The translations under genes and the position numbers were made by a program. From Micavibrio_C sp964577255 (GTDB taxonomy: Bacteria; Pseudomonadota; Alphaproteobacteria; Micavibrionales; Micavibrionaceae), in NCBI GenBank assembly GCA_964577255.1, contig CAZNYM010000004.1, positions 16,100-80,099 on the forward strand: 64,000 nt of DNA, given 5' to 3'. A model generated the notes under the pieces. That model was not told the DNA's origin, did no database searches, and saw only the letters and a program-made list of their open reading frames with translations. Positions 8,923-18,220 of the stretch are shown piece by piece (within the stretch, counting starts at the first letter, position 1; every line of letters starts with the position of its first letter).

Positions 8923-9270
8923 TTACCAGCTCACCGCCGCGCCGGGCAGGGCGACGACCAGCCCGTCGAGGTCCTCGCGCATCACGATCTGGCAGGAAAG
9001 GCGCGAGCGCGGCCGCACATCAAAAGCCAGGTCAAGCATGTCGATCTCTTCTTCCGATTGCTTGCCGCTATTGGGCATCGTCTTCTCCCACCAGTCGGGA
9101 TGGACATAGACATGGCAGGTAGCGCAGGCCAGGCTGCCGCCGCAGGCGCCCTCGATCTGCTCGATCTTGTGCATCTGCGCGATCTCCATGACGGAATAAC
9201 CCAGCAGCGCCTCGACCGTTTTCTCGGTCCCGTTCGGAAACACAAAAGTGACGTGCAGGATCTTGTCCAT
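8923..9270 (-). CDS. fdx: 2Fe-2S ferredoxin, ISC/adrenodoxin type
   Basis: This 115-residue electron carrier has four cluster ligands: Cys43, Cys49, Cys52 and Cys93. The C-x5-C-x2-C spacing in EGACGGSLACATC, with a distant fourth cysteine, is that of the adrenodoxin/Isc ferredoxins, which donate electrons during iron-sulfur cluster assembly. The gene begins 14 bp after the cysteine desulfurase stop on the same strand, which supports a joint role. The C-terminus LPGAAVSW is typical of the family. Start ATG at 9270, with only a weak AAAGAAA upstream. Confidence 0.92.
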   Translation of the reverse strand: MDKILHVTFVFPNGTEKTVEALLGYSVMEIAQMHKIEQIEGACGGSLACATCHVYVHPDWWEKTMPNSGKQSEEEIDMLDLAFDVRPRSRLSCQIVMREDLDGLVVALPGAAVSW

Positions 9271-9284
9271 CAGGTTTCTTTAAT

Positions 9285-10397
9285 TTATCTGCGCACGCGG
9301 TCAATCACTTTTTTGAAGGCCGCGGCAGCGGCCGTGATGTCGCCGGGCCGCGTGTCCCAGCCCAGGGAAAAACGCAGCGCCCCCGCGCTCAAAGCGGGGT
9401 CGACCCCCATGGCCGCCAGGACATGCGAGGGTTTGACCGTGCCGCTCGAACATGCCGATCCGCTCGATACCGCCAGCCCCTCAAGATCGAGCGCCATCAG
9501 AAACGTTTGGGCATTGGCGCCGGGCACGCCGATATTGAGCGTGTTGGCCACACGCGGCGCCTGCGCGCCGAAGACGACTGTGTCAGGTGCGATCTCCTGC
9601 AGCGATTTTTCCAGCTGGTCGCGCAGCTTCACAAGGTCGCGGAAGGTTTCAAGATGCGAGAGAGCATAGGCGGCCGCCGCGCCGAACCCGGCGATGCCGG
9701 CTACATTTTCCGTGCCGGCGCGCTGGCGCTTTTCCTGGCCGCCGCCGTGCAGAAGGCGCGGCACCGGCGCGCCCGGCGCGCTGAGGAGGGCGCCCGTGCC
9801 CTGCGGTCCGCCGATCTTATGAGAGGAAAGGCTCAGATAATCGGCATAGAGCGCCGCCATCTCAAGCGGCATCCTTCCGGCCGCCTGCACGGCATCTGTA
9901 TGGATGAATACGCCGGGATGATGTTTCTTCGCCAGACGCGCCAGTTCCGCCACCGGCTGGATCACGCCGGTTTCGTTGTTCACCAGCATGACCGAGACAA
10001 GCGCGGGTGGGGCGCTCGCCTGCAGCATCTTTTCAAACGCGGCCATGTCGACCACGCCCGCCTGTGTGACGGGGATGCGTTCGGCGTCGGGCGCCGATTC
10101 CAGCACCGAAGGATGCTCGATCGCCGACACCAGAATCCGCTGTCCGGCGAAATGCTTGAGCACTGCGTTGTTCGATTCCGTGGCGCCGCTTGTGAATGCG
10201 ACCTGGTTGGCGTGCGTGCCCGCCAGCGCCGCCACCTGTTCGCGCGCCTGTTCGACGGCCTGGCGCGCGTGGCGCCCGAATCCATGAATCGACGAGGCGT
10301 TGCCCGGCTGCGCCAGCGTTGCTTGCATCACTGCAAGTGCTTGCGGCAGAAGCGGCGCCGAGGCGTTGTAATCGAGATAAATCGCTTCTTTTTTCAT
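9285..10397 (-). CDS. Cysteine desulfurase (NifS/IscS family, class V aminotransferase)
   Basis: This PLP enzyme takes sulfur from cysteine as a protein persulfide for Fe-S clusters and tRNA thiolation. Residues seen are Lys194 in SSHKIGG (PLP Schiff base), His95 in IEHPSV, Asp168 in HTDAVQ and the catalytic Cys316 in SSGSACSSG. The length of 370 residues and the short active-site loop suggest the NifS/IscS group rather than SufS. Ferredoxin follows immediately, and mnmA, a sulfur acceptor, lies further downstream. Whether it is the main IscS or a second copy cannot be told from this window. Confidence 0.92.
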   Translation of the reverse strand: MKKEAIYLDYNASAPLLPQALAVMQATLAQPGNASSIHGFGRHARQAVEQAREQVAALAGTHANQVAFTSGATESNNAVLKHFAGQRILVSAIEHPSVLESAPDAERIPVTQAGVVDMAAFEKMLQASAPPALVSVMLVNNETGVIQPVAELARLAKKHHPGVFIHTDAVQAAGRMPLEMAALYADYLSLSSHKIGGPQGTGALLSAPGAPVPRLLHGGGQEKRQRAGTENVAGIAGFGAAAAYALSHLETFRDLVKLRDQLEKSLQEIAPDTVVFGAQAPRVANTLNIGVPGANAQTFLMALDLEGLAVSSGSACSSGTVKPSHVLAAMGVDPALSAGALRFSLGWDTRPGDITAAAAAFKKVIDRVRR

Positions 10398-10620
10398 AGT
10401 AATTTTTCGTAGTCTGTCATCAGGGGTGTATCCCCAGAGAAACGCGCAACATTATGATAAATTTGTAGACTTTTCAAAGCCGGGTTTGCTATAGGGACGG
10501 TAAATAACAGGGCTTTCGTCGAAAAAGCAAATCGCATTTCGGCTCCGCGTAGAGAGCTGCGGCAAACGAACGGGGATGTTTGTCCGATGTGTGTGACGTT
10601 GACTGTGACAAGGGGACTTT

Positions 10621-11313
10621 ATGCCTGAGATTATCATCAACGGCCCGGAGGGCCGGTTGGAGGGGCGCTACACCCACTCCAAGACACCGAACGCGCCGCT
10701 GGCGCTGATTCTTCATCCGCACCCGGAACTGGGCGGCACGATGAACAACAAGGTGACCTATTACCTGTTCCAGACATTTGTCGAGCGCGGTTTTTCCACG
10801 CTGCGTTTCAATTTCCGCGGCGTGGGCCGCTCGCAGGGGTCGTTCGACCGTGGCGAGGGCGAACTGAGCGACGCCGCTGCTGCTCTTGACTGGATGCAGG
10901 AAATCAATCCCAACGCGCCTTATGTGTGGGTCGCCGGGTTTTCGTTCGGCGCGTGGATCGGCATGCAGCTTCTGATGCGCCGTCCCGAGATCAAAGGTTT
11001 CGTGTCCGCCTGCCCGCCCGCCAACATGTTCGATTTCACGTTTCTGGCGCCGTGCCCGACTTCGGGCCTGATCATCCATGGCCGCGACGACAATTTCGTG
11101 CCCGAGCCGCATGTCGAGAAGCTGGTGCAGAAGCTGCGCATGCAGCGCGGCATCGAGATTGATTACCGCGTCGTCGACGGCGCCGGCCACTTCTTCAACG
11201 ATCATGTCGAATCCATGACCGCCCACGTGCACGATTACCTGAACAAGGCCGGCGCCGGGCGCGGCGCACTCAAGGCGCTTTCGGTCGTGAAGGGATCCGG
11301 CAAGGCGGCTTAA
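10621..11313 (+). CDS. Alpha/beta hydrolase, small serine hydrolase family
   Basis: This 230-residue cytoplasmic alpha/beta hydrolase has Ser108 in the nucleophile elbow GFSFGAW, Asp157 in HGRDDNFVP and His190 in GAGHFF. The N-terminal HPHPELGGTMNN is characteristic of a family widespread in proteobacteria (COG2945-like) whose members are mostly uncharacterised. It is divergent from the cysteine desulfurase across 223 bp in which I find no convincing promoter, and convergent with bcp 7 bp downstream. The substrate is unknown. Confidence 0.87.
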   Translation: MPEIIINGPEGRLEGRYTHSKTPNAPLALILHPHPELGGTMNNKVTYYLFQTFVERGFSTLRFNFRGVGRSQGSFDRGEGELSDAAAALDWMQEINPNAPYVWVAGFSFGAWIGMQLLMRRPEIKGFVSACPPANMFDFTFLAPCPTSGLIIHGRDDNFVPEPHVEKLVQKLRMQRGIEIDYRVVDGAGHFFNDHVESMTAHVHDYLNKAGAGRGALKALSVVKGSGKAA

Positions 11314-11320
11314 AAGCGCC

Positions 11321-11803
11321 TCAGGCCGCTTTCTTGCCTATGTCTTTCAGCGCTTTCGCCACCTCGTCGACATGGCCGGGCACTTTCACGCCGCGCCAGA
11401 CGCTGCGGATGATTCCTTCTCCATCGATCAGGAAGGTGGCGCGGTCGATGCCCATGTATTTTTTCCCGTACATGCTTTTCTCGATCCACACGCCGTAGGC
11501 TTCGCACACCTTGCCGTTCTCGTCCGACCCAAGCGGGAAGGTCAGATTGAATTTCTTGGCAAAGGCGGCGTGTTTTTTCAGGCTGTCCTTCGACACGCCG
11601 ATCACGACGGCGTCGAGTTTTTTAAAGGCGCCCAGATTCTCGGTGAAATCGCATGCCTCGCGGGTGCAGCCGGGCGTATCGTCCTTGGGGTAGAAATAAA
11701 GCACGACGTTTTTTCCCTTCAGGCTGGCAAGGGAGAGCGTTTCCTCCGGAGCGACGGGCAGGGAGAAGGCGGGAGCTTTATCACCGGGTTTCAATATTGT
11801 CAT
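11321..11803 (-). CDS. bcp: Thioredoxin-dependent peroxiredoxin Bcp
   Basis: This 160-residue peroxiredoxin of the Bcp/PrxQ class reduces hydrogen and organic peroxides using thioredoxin. The peroxidatic Cys46 and resolving Cys51 lie in TPGCTREAC, the five-residue spacing typical of atypical 2-Cys Bcp proteins. An AAGGAG ribosome site precedes the ATG. Length and ends are normal. Confidence 0.94.
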   Translation of the reverse strand: MTILKPGDKAPAFSLPVAPEETLSLASLKGKNVVLYFYPKDDTPGCTREACDFTENLGAFKKLDAVVIGVSKDSLKKHAAFAKKFNLTFPLGSDENGKVCEAYGVWIEKSMYGKKYMGIDRATFLIDGEGIIRSVWRGVKVPGHVDEVAKALKDIGKKAA

Positions 11804-11917
11804 GGGAATCTCCTTGCCATGTTGTGGCAGCTATTCATCAGGTGTCGGATGTTATACAAAAGTGGGCTATGCCTGAACGATTTTCAAGGCCGGTATCCAT
11901 AATCCAGACCCGGTGCG

Positions 11918-14900
11918 ATGTTTAAGCCAGTTCTCCGTTTTTTCCGCCGTTCCAGCCTGGTGATGGTCGAAGCCGTCGCCGTGACCATCGGTCTGGCGGT
12001 TCTGCTGGGCGCGCTTTTCATGTGGCGCCTTTCCGCCGGGCCTTTGGACGTCAGCTTCGCCAAAAGCTACGTCGAGGAAGCCCTGCGCGACGTGCAGGCG
12101 GGCTACAGCGTACGGATCGACAGCGCCCAGCTGACCTGGCCCGAGCTCAAGGGGCCGCTCGTGCTACGGCTGGGGCGGGTCGATCTCCTTTATAACCAGC
12201 AGCCGCTTGCGCAGGTGGGCGGGGTCGAGGTCGGCGTGTCGCGCCGCGCGCTGCTGCTCGGGAAAGTCCAGCCTGTGAATGTTTCCCTGACCGCGCCGGC
12301 CCTGCGGTTGGTGCGTACCGCCGACAACGATCTTCATTTCGTGCTGAGCCAAGGTGCCGTGACACAGGAAGAATCCGGTCCCTTAAGCGGCAACCCGCTC
12401 GAATACATGCTCACGGCCCTGTCCTCGGAAGAAGAATCCCTGCGCTCACGCAGGGGGCCGCTTGCCCGCCTGCGCAGCTTCGCGATCCACGATGCGCGCA
12501 TGGTGATCGAGGACCACATCATGGGCATCAGCTGGTACATCAAGCCCATCGACCTGATGTTCGCTCGCGATCGCGAAGGCCTGGCGATCACCGCGTCGCT
12601 CGTGCTTCCCGGGGGCGGTGGCAAGCAGGGCAAAGTCAACATCGACGCCATGTTCAACCGGACGCAGAAACGCATCGTCGCCAACCTGGCGCTTGCCGAC
12701 TTCAATCCGCATATCGTTTCGCACAAGGTCGATCTTCTGTCCTTCCTGAACGATCAGGATATCGTCGTGAATGGGAACGTGGCCCTGGTGACCGACCAGG
12801 CACTGACACTTGAGAAACTGGACATGAACCTTTCCGCCGGAAGGGGCCAGATCAACCTGCCGGAATATTACGACGCGCCGCTGCCCTTCACCGGCATCGA
12901 TTTCACCGCGTCTTATGACCACGCCGGCAAAATCCTTGAGAACGCCGCCCTGACCCTGCGCATGGACGAGCTGCAGGCGACCTTCGCCGCCACGTTGACG
13001 CTGGAAAAGGAAAAAGTCAGCGGCCCGGTGACGCTGACCGTTCCGGAGATATCGGCGGCGGCGCTTGCGCGCCTGTGGCCCAAGCATCTCGATCATCTCG
13101 GCGCCAAGCCCTGGATCAAGGATAAAATGTCGGGAGGGCGCTTTGTCGATGGCACCGCTTCGCTTGACCTCACGCTGACGCGCAAGGCCGCGGCGGAAGG
13201 CGGAGTCGTGGAATGGGTATCGGCCGTTGCCAACATGAAAGCCGGCATCGGCATCGAGAACATGGATGTCAATTATAACCGCCCGATGGTGCCGATGACC
13301 GATGCCGGCGGCAAGGCGCGCTATGAAGACGATACGCTGCATATCACACTCGATCGCGGCGGGATTGGTCAGCTTTCCATCAAGGAAGCCGATATCAAGG
13401 TCACCAACCTGCTGGCCGACACAGCGGGCTTCGTCACCATCGACACCAGGCTCGGGGGCAGTCTGCAAAGCGGCTTTCATTACCTGCAGCAGGAACCGAT
13501 CGCCTTCGATCTGGTGGCCGCGGGGATCGACAAGGGCAACGTGCAGGGCGACATCGACTTCGACATCCTCGTAACTTTTCCCGCGCTGCGCGACCTGCCC
13601 AAGGAGAAAGTTTCGGTGAAGGCCCAAGGCAGCGTGCGCAACATGCTCCTGCCGCGCATGATCAAGGGGCTCGATGTTAGCGGCGGCCCGATGAACGTGC
13701 AGGTGGAGAAAGGGGAGATACATATCAGTGGCACGCCGCGCATCGCCGGGCGTGACACCAAAACGACCCTACACGCCTTCACCAGCATTGCCAACAGGCC
13801 TTATGTGCTGCAGGTCAAATCCGACCTTGTCGCCGATCCCGAGCTGCGCCGCGCGTTCGGCGCCGAACTGCCGGAATGGGTGCGGGGCGATCTGCCGGTC
13901 AATGTCGTCTATACCGACCGCGCCGGCGACCGCACCGATATCGACGTGACGGCCGATGTCGGCCCGGTGGCGGTTATGGTCGCACCCTTTGCCTATGAAA
14001 AGCCCGTGGGCGTCGAGGGTACCGCCAAGGCTCACGCCGTCCTTGATAAAGGCGTGCTGAAGGAAATATCCGATCTCGCTATCGATACGCCCGACCTGAA
14101 TGTGCAGAAGGGTACGCTCGGATTCACACAGGTCAAGGGCGAGGCTTTTCTCAGTCACGGCAGCTTCAAACGCGTGGTGCTTAAGGAAACCGATGTCAAC
14201 ATGACTTTCAATCGTGGCACCGATGAAAAACTGCGCATTGCCATGACCGGCCCGTTCCTCGACGCCCGTTCTTTTCTGGGCAAGGGCGGCAAGGACTACA
14301 AGCCTTACACCGGCCCGGCGGTGGAAGCGGATGTGAATGTCAGACGCATGCGCGTCAATCCGGGCGGCGTGGTGGAGGCCACTAAAATTTACGCCGATAT
14401 GAACGCCAAGGGCGATCTCAACCGTTTCGAGATGGACTCGACCGTCGGCGACGGGCCGCTCAAACTGCGCTACCGTCCTTCCGACAGCGGGCTGATGACC
14501 ATCTTCGTCGAAGCGGCTGATGCCGGTGCCACGCTGCGCGCCTTCAACGTCTATGAAAACATGAAGGGTGGCAAGCTTGTGCTCAATGGCCGCTCCGTCA
14601 ACGGCACCGATCAGCGCAATGTTCTGCGCGGCAATGGCAACATCACCGATTTCAATGTCGTTAAGGCGCCTATTCTGGCGCGTCTGCTGGGGGCCATGAG
14701 TATCACCGGCATCCCCGAGCTGCTGGGCAACCAGGGGATTTTCTTCGCTCGCCTGGAAGCTGATTTCGACTGGGTAGTGCAGCGCCAGGGCGACATTTAT
14801 TACATGCGCGACGGGCGCACTTCCGGCTCCTCGGTCGGCCTCACTTTCCAGGGTCGCGTCGACAAGGTGCAGGATGAGATGAACATCAACGGCACCATCA

Positions 14901-15187
14901 TTCCGGCTTCCATGCTCAATGAGATCATCAGCAATATTCCCATCCTGGGTACGCTTTTGACCGGTGGCGGCGAAAGCGCGCTGATCGCCGCGACCTACAC
15001 GGTCAAGGGCCCGTCGCAGACGCCCACCGTCACGGTCAACCCGCTTTCGGTGCTGGCGCCCGGCTTCTTGCGCCGGGTGTTCTTCGAGGAAGATGTGAAG
15101 GACAAAGCCACGCCGGGCGAGGGCCGCGCGCCGCCGGAGGCAAAGCAACCGGAACCCCCGCGCGTGCGTGCGCCCGTCAACCGGTAA
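11918..15187 (+). CDS. AsmA/YhdP-type large envelope protein (DUF3971-like)
   Basis: This 1089-residue protein has one N-terminal membrane anchor (about residues 15-38) and a long beta-rich periplasmic body, as in YhdP/TamB/AsmA proteins. These bridge the inner and outer membrane and are linked to phospholipid transport. The opening (anchor, then SVRIDSAQLTW) matches the usual YhdP start, and the region near 960-1040 (GLTFQGRVDK, PILGTLLTGG) matches the AsmA-like C-terminal part. The final 40 residues are proline- and charge-rich. It stands alone between bcp and tyrS. There is no strong ribosome site before the ATG. The family call is sure; the exact transport role is inferred. Confidence 0.85.
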   Translation: MFKPVLRFFRRSSLVMVEAVAVTIGLAVLLGALFMWRLSAGPLDVSFAKSYVEEALRDVQAGYSVRIDSAQLTWPELKGPLVLRLGRVDLLYNQQPLAQVGGVEVGVSRRALLLGKVQPVNVSLTAPALRLVRTADNDLHFVLSQGAVTQEESGPLSGNPLEYMLTALSSEEESLRSRRGPLARLRSFAIHDARMVIEDHIMGISWYIKPIDLMFARDREGLAITASLVLPGGGGKQGKVNIDAMFNRTQKRIVANLALADFNPHIVSHKVDLLSFLNDQDIVVNGNVALVTDQALTLEKLDMNLSAGRGQINLPEYYDAPLPFTGIDFTASYDHAGKILENAALTLRMDELQATFAATLTLEKEKVSGPVTLTVPEISAAALARLWPKHLDHLGAKPWIKDKMSGGRFVDGTASLDLTLTRKAAAEGGVVEWVSAVANMKAGIGIENMDVNYNRPMVPMTDAGGKARYEDDTLHITLDRGGIGQLSIKEADIKVTNLLADTAGFVTIDTRLGGSLQSGFHYLQQEPIAFDLVAAGIDKGNVQGDIDFDILVTFPALRDLPKEKVSVKAQGSVRNMLLPRMIKGLDVSGGPMNVQVEKGEIHISGTPRIAGRDTKTTLHAFTSIANRPYVLQVKSDLVADPELRRAFGAELPEWVRGDLPVNVVYTDRAGDRTDIDVTADVGPVAVMVAPFAYEKPVGVEGTAKAHAVLDKGVLKEISDLAIDTPDLNVQKGTLGFTQVKGEAFLSHGSFKRVVLKETDVNMTFNRGTDEKLRIAMTGPFLDARSFLGKGGKDYKPYTGPAVEADVNVRRMRVNPGGVVEATKIYADMNAKGDLNRFEMDSTVGDGPLKLRYRPSDSGLMTIFVEAADAGATLRAFNVYENMKGGKLVLNGRSVNGTDQRNVLRGNGNITDFNVVKAPILARLLGAMSITGIPELLGNQGIFFARLEADFDWVVQRQGDIYYMRDGRTSGSSVGLTFQGRVDKVQDEMNINGTIIPASMLNEIISNIPILGTLLTGGGESALIAATYTVKGPSQTPTVTVNPLSVLAPGFLRRVFFEEDVKDKATPGEGRAPPEAKQPEPPRVRAPVNR

Positions 15188-15195
15188 GAAGGTTT

Positions 15196-16452
15196 TTAGC
15201 CGACTTTCACCAGAACATGCCGTTTCTTGCCGGCCGAAAGCTTGATCGTGCCCTCGGGCGAGGTGTGGCTCTGGGTGATCAGCAGCGCGGCGTCACTCAC
15301 GGTTTCATCGTTGCAGCGCGCGCCGCCGGCCTGGATCAGCTTGCGCGCCTCGCCTTTGGACGCCGCCATGCCGGCCTCGACCAGCAAATCGATCAGCGCC
15401 ACGCCCGCCTTCAGGCGCGCGCCCGCCACGGTGATGACCGGCAGTTCGCTGCCCACGCCGCCCTGCTCGAACACCTGTTTCGCGGTGGCGGCGGCCTTTT
15501 GCGCTTCTTCCGCGCCATGGCACATTTTGGTGGCTTCATTAGCCAGAATGATTTTCGCTTCGTTGATCTCGGCCCCGCCCAGCTTCTCAAGCCGCGCGAT
15601 CTCTTCAAGCGGCAGGGTGGTGAAACGGCGCAGCAGCCTGCCGACATCGGCGTCCTCGGCGTTGCGCCAGTATTGCCAGTAATCGTAGGGCGAAAGCATG
15701 GCGGCGTTCAACCACACGGCGCCCTTTTCCGTCTTGCCCATTTTCTTGCCGTCGGCGGTGGTCAGCAGCGGCGCGGTCAGGGCGAAAAGCTGCACCTGCG
15801 CGGCCTTGTGTGCCAGATCGACGCCGTTGATGATGTTGCCCCACTGATCCGATCCGCCCATCTGCAGGATCGTGCCGTGGCGGCGGTATAACTCGAGGAA
15901 ATCGTAACCCTGCATCACCATGTAATTGAATTCCAACAACGTCAGCGGGCTTTCGCGCTCCAGGCGCTGCTTCACGGAATCAAAAGACAGCATGCGGTTG
16001 ACGGTGAAATGGCGGCCGTAATCGCGCAGGAAATCGAGATATTTCAACCCGGCGAGCCAGTCGTTGTTGTTGACCATCAGCGCATCGGTCTTGCCGGAGC
16101 CATAGCGCAGGAACTGCTTGAAGCAGGTATCCTGAATTTTCTTTATGTTGGTTTCGATGGTGGCATCGTCGAGCAGCTTGCGTGATTCATCCTTGAACGA
16201 CGGATCGCCGATCTTGGACGTGCCGCCACCCATCAGCGTGATGGGTTTGTGGCCCGCCTGCTGGAACCAGTATAGCATCATGATGCCGGTCAGGTTGCCG
16301 ATATGCAGGCTCTGCGCCGTGGCGTCGAAGCCGATATAGGCCGACTGCACCCCTTCGCACAGCTTCCTGTCGAGGCCTGCAAGGTCGCTGCCCTGGTGGA
16401 TAAAGCCGCGCCGGTCGAGGACGTTCAGGAATTCGGATTTGTAAGAGGCCAT
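15196..16452 (-). CDS. tyrS: Tyrosyl-tRNA synthetase
   Basis: This class I synthetase charges tRNA-Tyr. It has the HIGH-type motif HIGN (50-53), the KMSKS-type motif KMGKT (237-241), the tyrosine pocket segment QMGGSDQWGN (197-206) and a C-terminal S4 RNA-binding domain from about 350. Its length, 418 residues, is normal for the bacterial form. AAGGAAG lies upstream of the ATG. tRNA-Tyr itself is encoded in this window at 51938..52023. Confidence 0.96.
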   Translation of the reverse strand: MASYKSEFLNVLDRRGFIHQGSDLAGLDRKLCEGVQSAYIGFDATAQSLHIGNLTGIMMLYWFQQAGHKPITLMGGGTSKIGDPSFKDESRKLLDDATIETNIKKIQDTCFKQFLRYGSGKTDALMVNNNDWLAGLKYLDFLRDYGRHFTVNRMLSFDSVKQRLERESPLTLLEFNYMVMQGYDFLELYRRHGTILQMGGSDQWGNIINGVDLAHKAAQVQLFALTAPLLTTADGKKMGKTEKGAVWLNAAMLSPYDYWQYWRNAEDADVGRLLRRFTTLPLEEIARLEKLGGAEINEAKIILANEATKMCHGAEEAQKAAATAKQVFEQGGVGSELPVITVAGARLKAGVALIDLLVEAGMAASKGEARKLIQAGGARCNDETVSDAALLITQSHTSPEGTIKLSAGKKRHVLVKVG

Positions 16453-16510
16453 GAAAATTCACTTCCTTGCAAGGGGGAGCCTAGCGAAGGATTTGTCGTG
16501 TTTCAACATC

Positions 16511-18190
16511 TTATAATGGGTTTGGCGATGTTAAAGTCTTATCAGGGGTGCTCTTAAGATCTACAAAGACAAATGGCTTGTAGAGCCCCAGATCATTTCG
16601 GGGTGGCCGCAGGGTAATAACCCAGAAGCCTTGCCCCTGGCTTTCTCGGCGTGCCCCTGCTTGCAACAGCACCAGCTGGTTTTTTTGTCTATTCAGACGT
16701 TCCGGCATCAGTGCGAGATTCTCAAAGTGATTGGTTCCGCCGCAATGCAGATCGACGATGTGATCGACCGAGAGATTTCCCAATGACTGACGCTGGGGAT
16801 CCGGTATTCTTCCTGTTTCAAGCATCACTTGAATTGACTGACGATCGAATCCTGCCGCTTCTAAATCGTCAGAGAACCCAACTGCCAGCCATGTGATAAA
16901 GGCACACTTGAAAGAATCCTGACCGTCTGCGGGCCCTGATTTCTTGAACATACTGCGGCGTATACGACTTAAATCGGCATCCTGCTCAGCGTAATAACTT
17001 ACAACAGGTTCAAGAAAGTGACGTGTTTGGTCAATCAGGGAAATAAATTTTTTGAAATGTTCGGGCGGTAGCTGTGTGCGCATGTCCGCAATAATCTCTT
17101 CAACTTCCGGGCACGGTATATGACGCCATATCTCTTCGAACATACGTCGGATTGCTTCTGATTTTTCATCTTCAGTCACAGGCTGCCCCAGTATTTCCAT
17201 CTGTGCGCAATAATCATCATTATAGGCAAGATACAGGTCTTCTAAACCCCGGGCCAATGCCGCCATTTTGTGGGGCGGTACCTTGTCTTTGTGGTGCTCC
17301 AAATAATACCGGGTCATACCCATTGCAATTACAGGCATAAAACTGGGATTAATCATTGATTTTATCAGGGAACTGATCAGGTCATATTGCTCATTAAGGG
17401 CGATTTTTCCAGGGGCAAAGTTTCCCAGATCGCTTATGAAGCAGCTGGCTACGCTCCTGATCTGGGCAATGTGGTCGACCAGGTTGACAGGCTCCGCTTC
17501 TGCTTCAGTTTTACCCAAACCAGCATAAAACTCACAGATGGTCAGACAAACAAACAGATCTTCGGCAGTATCCGGGCCATATCGCGGCAGATACAGTTCA
17601 TCAAGAAAATCAGCACGCTGTTTCTGATGTATGTTGATGGCGAGTGAAAGCAGAGCATAGCGCATAGTGTCATGCTCCGGTTTCAGGGCGCCGGTGGCGA
17701 CCATGAATAGAGTCCTAAGCCTGCCTGTGTTATTGCGACGGATTTTAGTTTCTAGGAAAAATTTAAACAGGTCATCTTGGCAGGCGCTTGCATCTTGCTC
17801 AGCCGCTTTCTTCCGGGCGGCGGCTATGAAGTTATGCACTGCTTCTTTATCTTCACCCCACGATGCCAGGCGTGTAAAAAGTTCCGCGCCCTTATGTAAG
17901 CATTTTAAGTTTTGTCCTCCGAGGCGTAAAAACACATTACGCAACCCTGTCAGATAAAAGGCAGGGGAATCTTTCATCGCATTTTCGCAAGCAAGATAAA
18001 TAACTTGGTTTTGTAACGCGCTGCAGACAAACGTACGCGTTTCATCGTCCAGCTCCCGGTAAATAAATCCAAGCGTGATGGCTTCTTCAAGCGCGCAAGC
18101 TCTCGCGGCGATTTCGAACCGTGAGAGAGGTGGATTTTTGTTGCCGTAGGAACTAATAATCAGGTCGGCAGCTTTGGCTAGGATTGACAT
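16511..18190 (-). CDS. Unknown helical protein with C-terminal HNH nuclease motif
   Basis: This 559-residue protein has no signal peptide or clear membrane segment. Residues 1-450 appear helical and match nothing I know. Near the C-terminus is an HNH-type motif: Asp476-His477 in SVDHIVDLHCGG, Asn491 in HFENLAL and Asn500/Asn504 in LNRQKNQ, the H-N-N form of the beta-beta-alpha-metal fold. All metal-site positions look intact, so nuclease activity is plausible. The gene is visibly more AT-rich than tyrS and anmK, between which it lies, which suggests later arrival. No ribosome site is evident at the ATG. No partner gene (methylase, immunity protein, transposase) is next to it. Defence, mobile or toxin function is inference only. 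Confidence 0.75.
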   Translation of the reverse strand: MSILAKAADLIISSYGNKNPPLSRFEIAARACALEEAITLGFIYRELDDETRTFVCSALQNQVIYLACENAMKDSPAFYLTGLRNVFLRLGGQNLKCLHKGAELFTRLASWGEDKEAVHNFIAAARKKAAEQDASACQDDLFKFFLETKIRRNNTGRLRTLFMVATGALKPEHDTMRYALLSLAINIHQKQRADFLDELYLPRYGPDTAEDLFVCLTICEFYAGLGKTEAEAEPVNLVDHIAQIRSVASCFISDLGNFAPGKIALNEQYDLISSLIKSMINPSFMPVIAMGMTRYYLEHHKDKVPPHKMAALARGLEDLYLAYNDDYCAQMEILGQPVTEDEKSEAIRRMFEEIWRHIPCPEVEEIIADMRTQLPPEHFKKFISLIDQTRHFLEPVVSYYAEQDADLSRIRRSMFKKSGPADGQDSFKCAFITWLAVGFSDDLEAAGFDRQSIQVMLETGRIPDPQRQSLGNLSVDHIVDLHCGGTNHFENLALMPERLNRQKNQLVLLQAGARRESQGQGFWVITLRPPRNDLGLYKPFVFVDLKSTPDKTLTSPNPL

Positions 18191-18220
18191 GGGGCTGCAC
18201 TATACAAAGAGTTAATTGTT

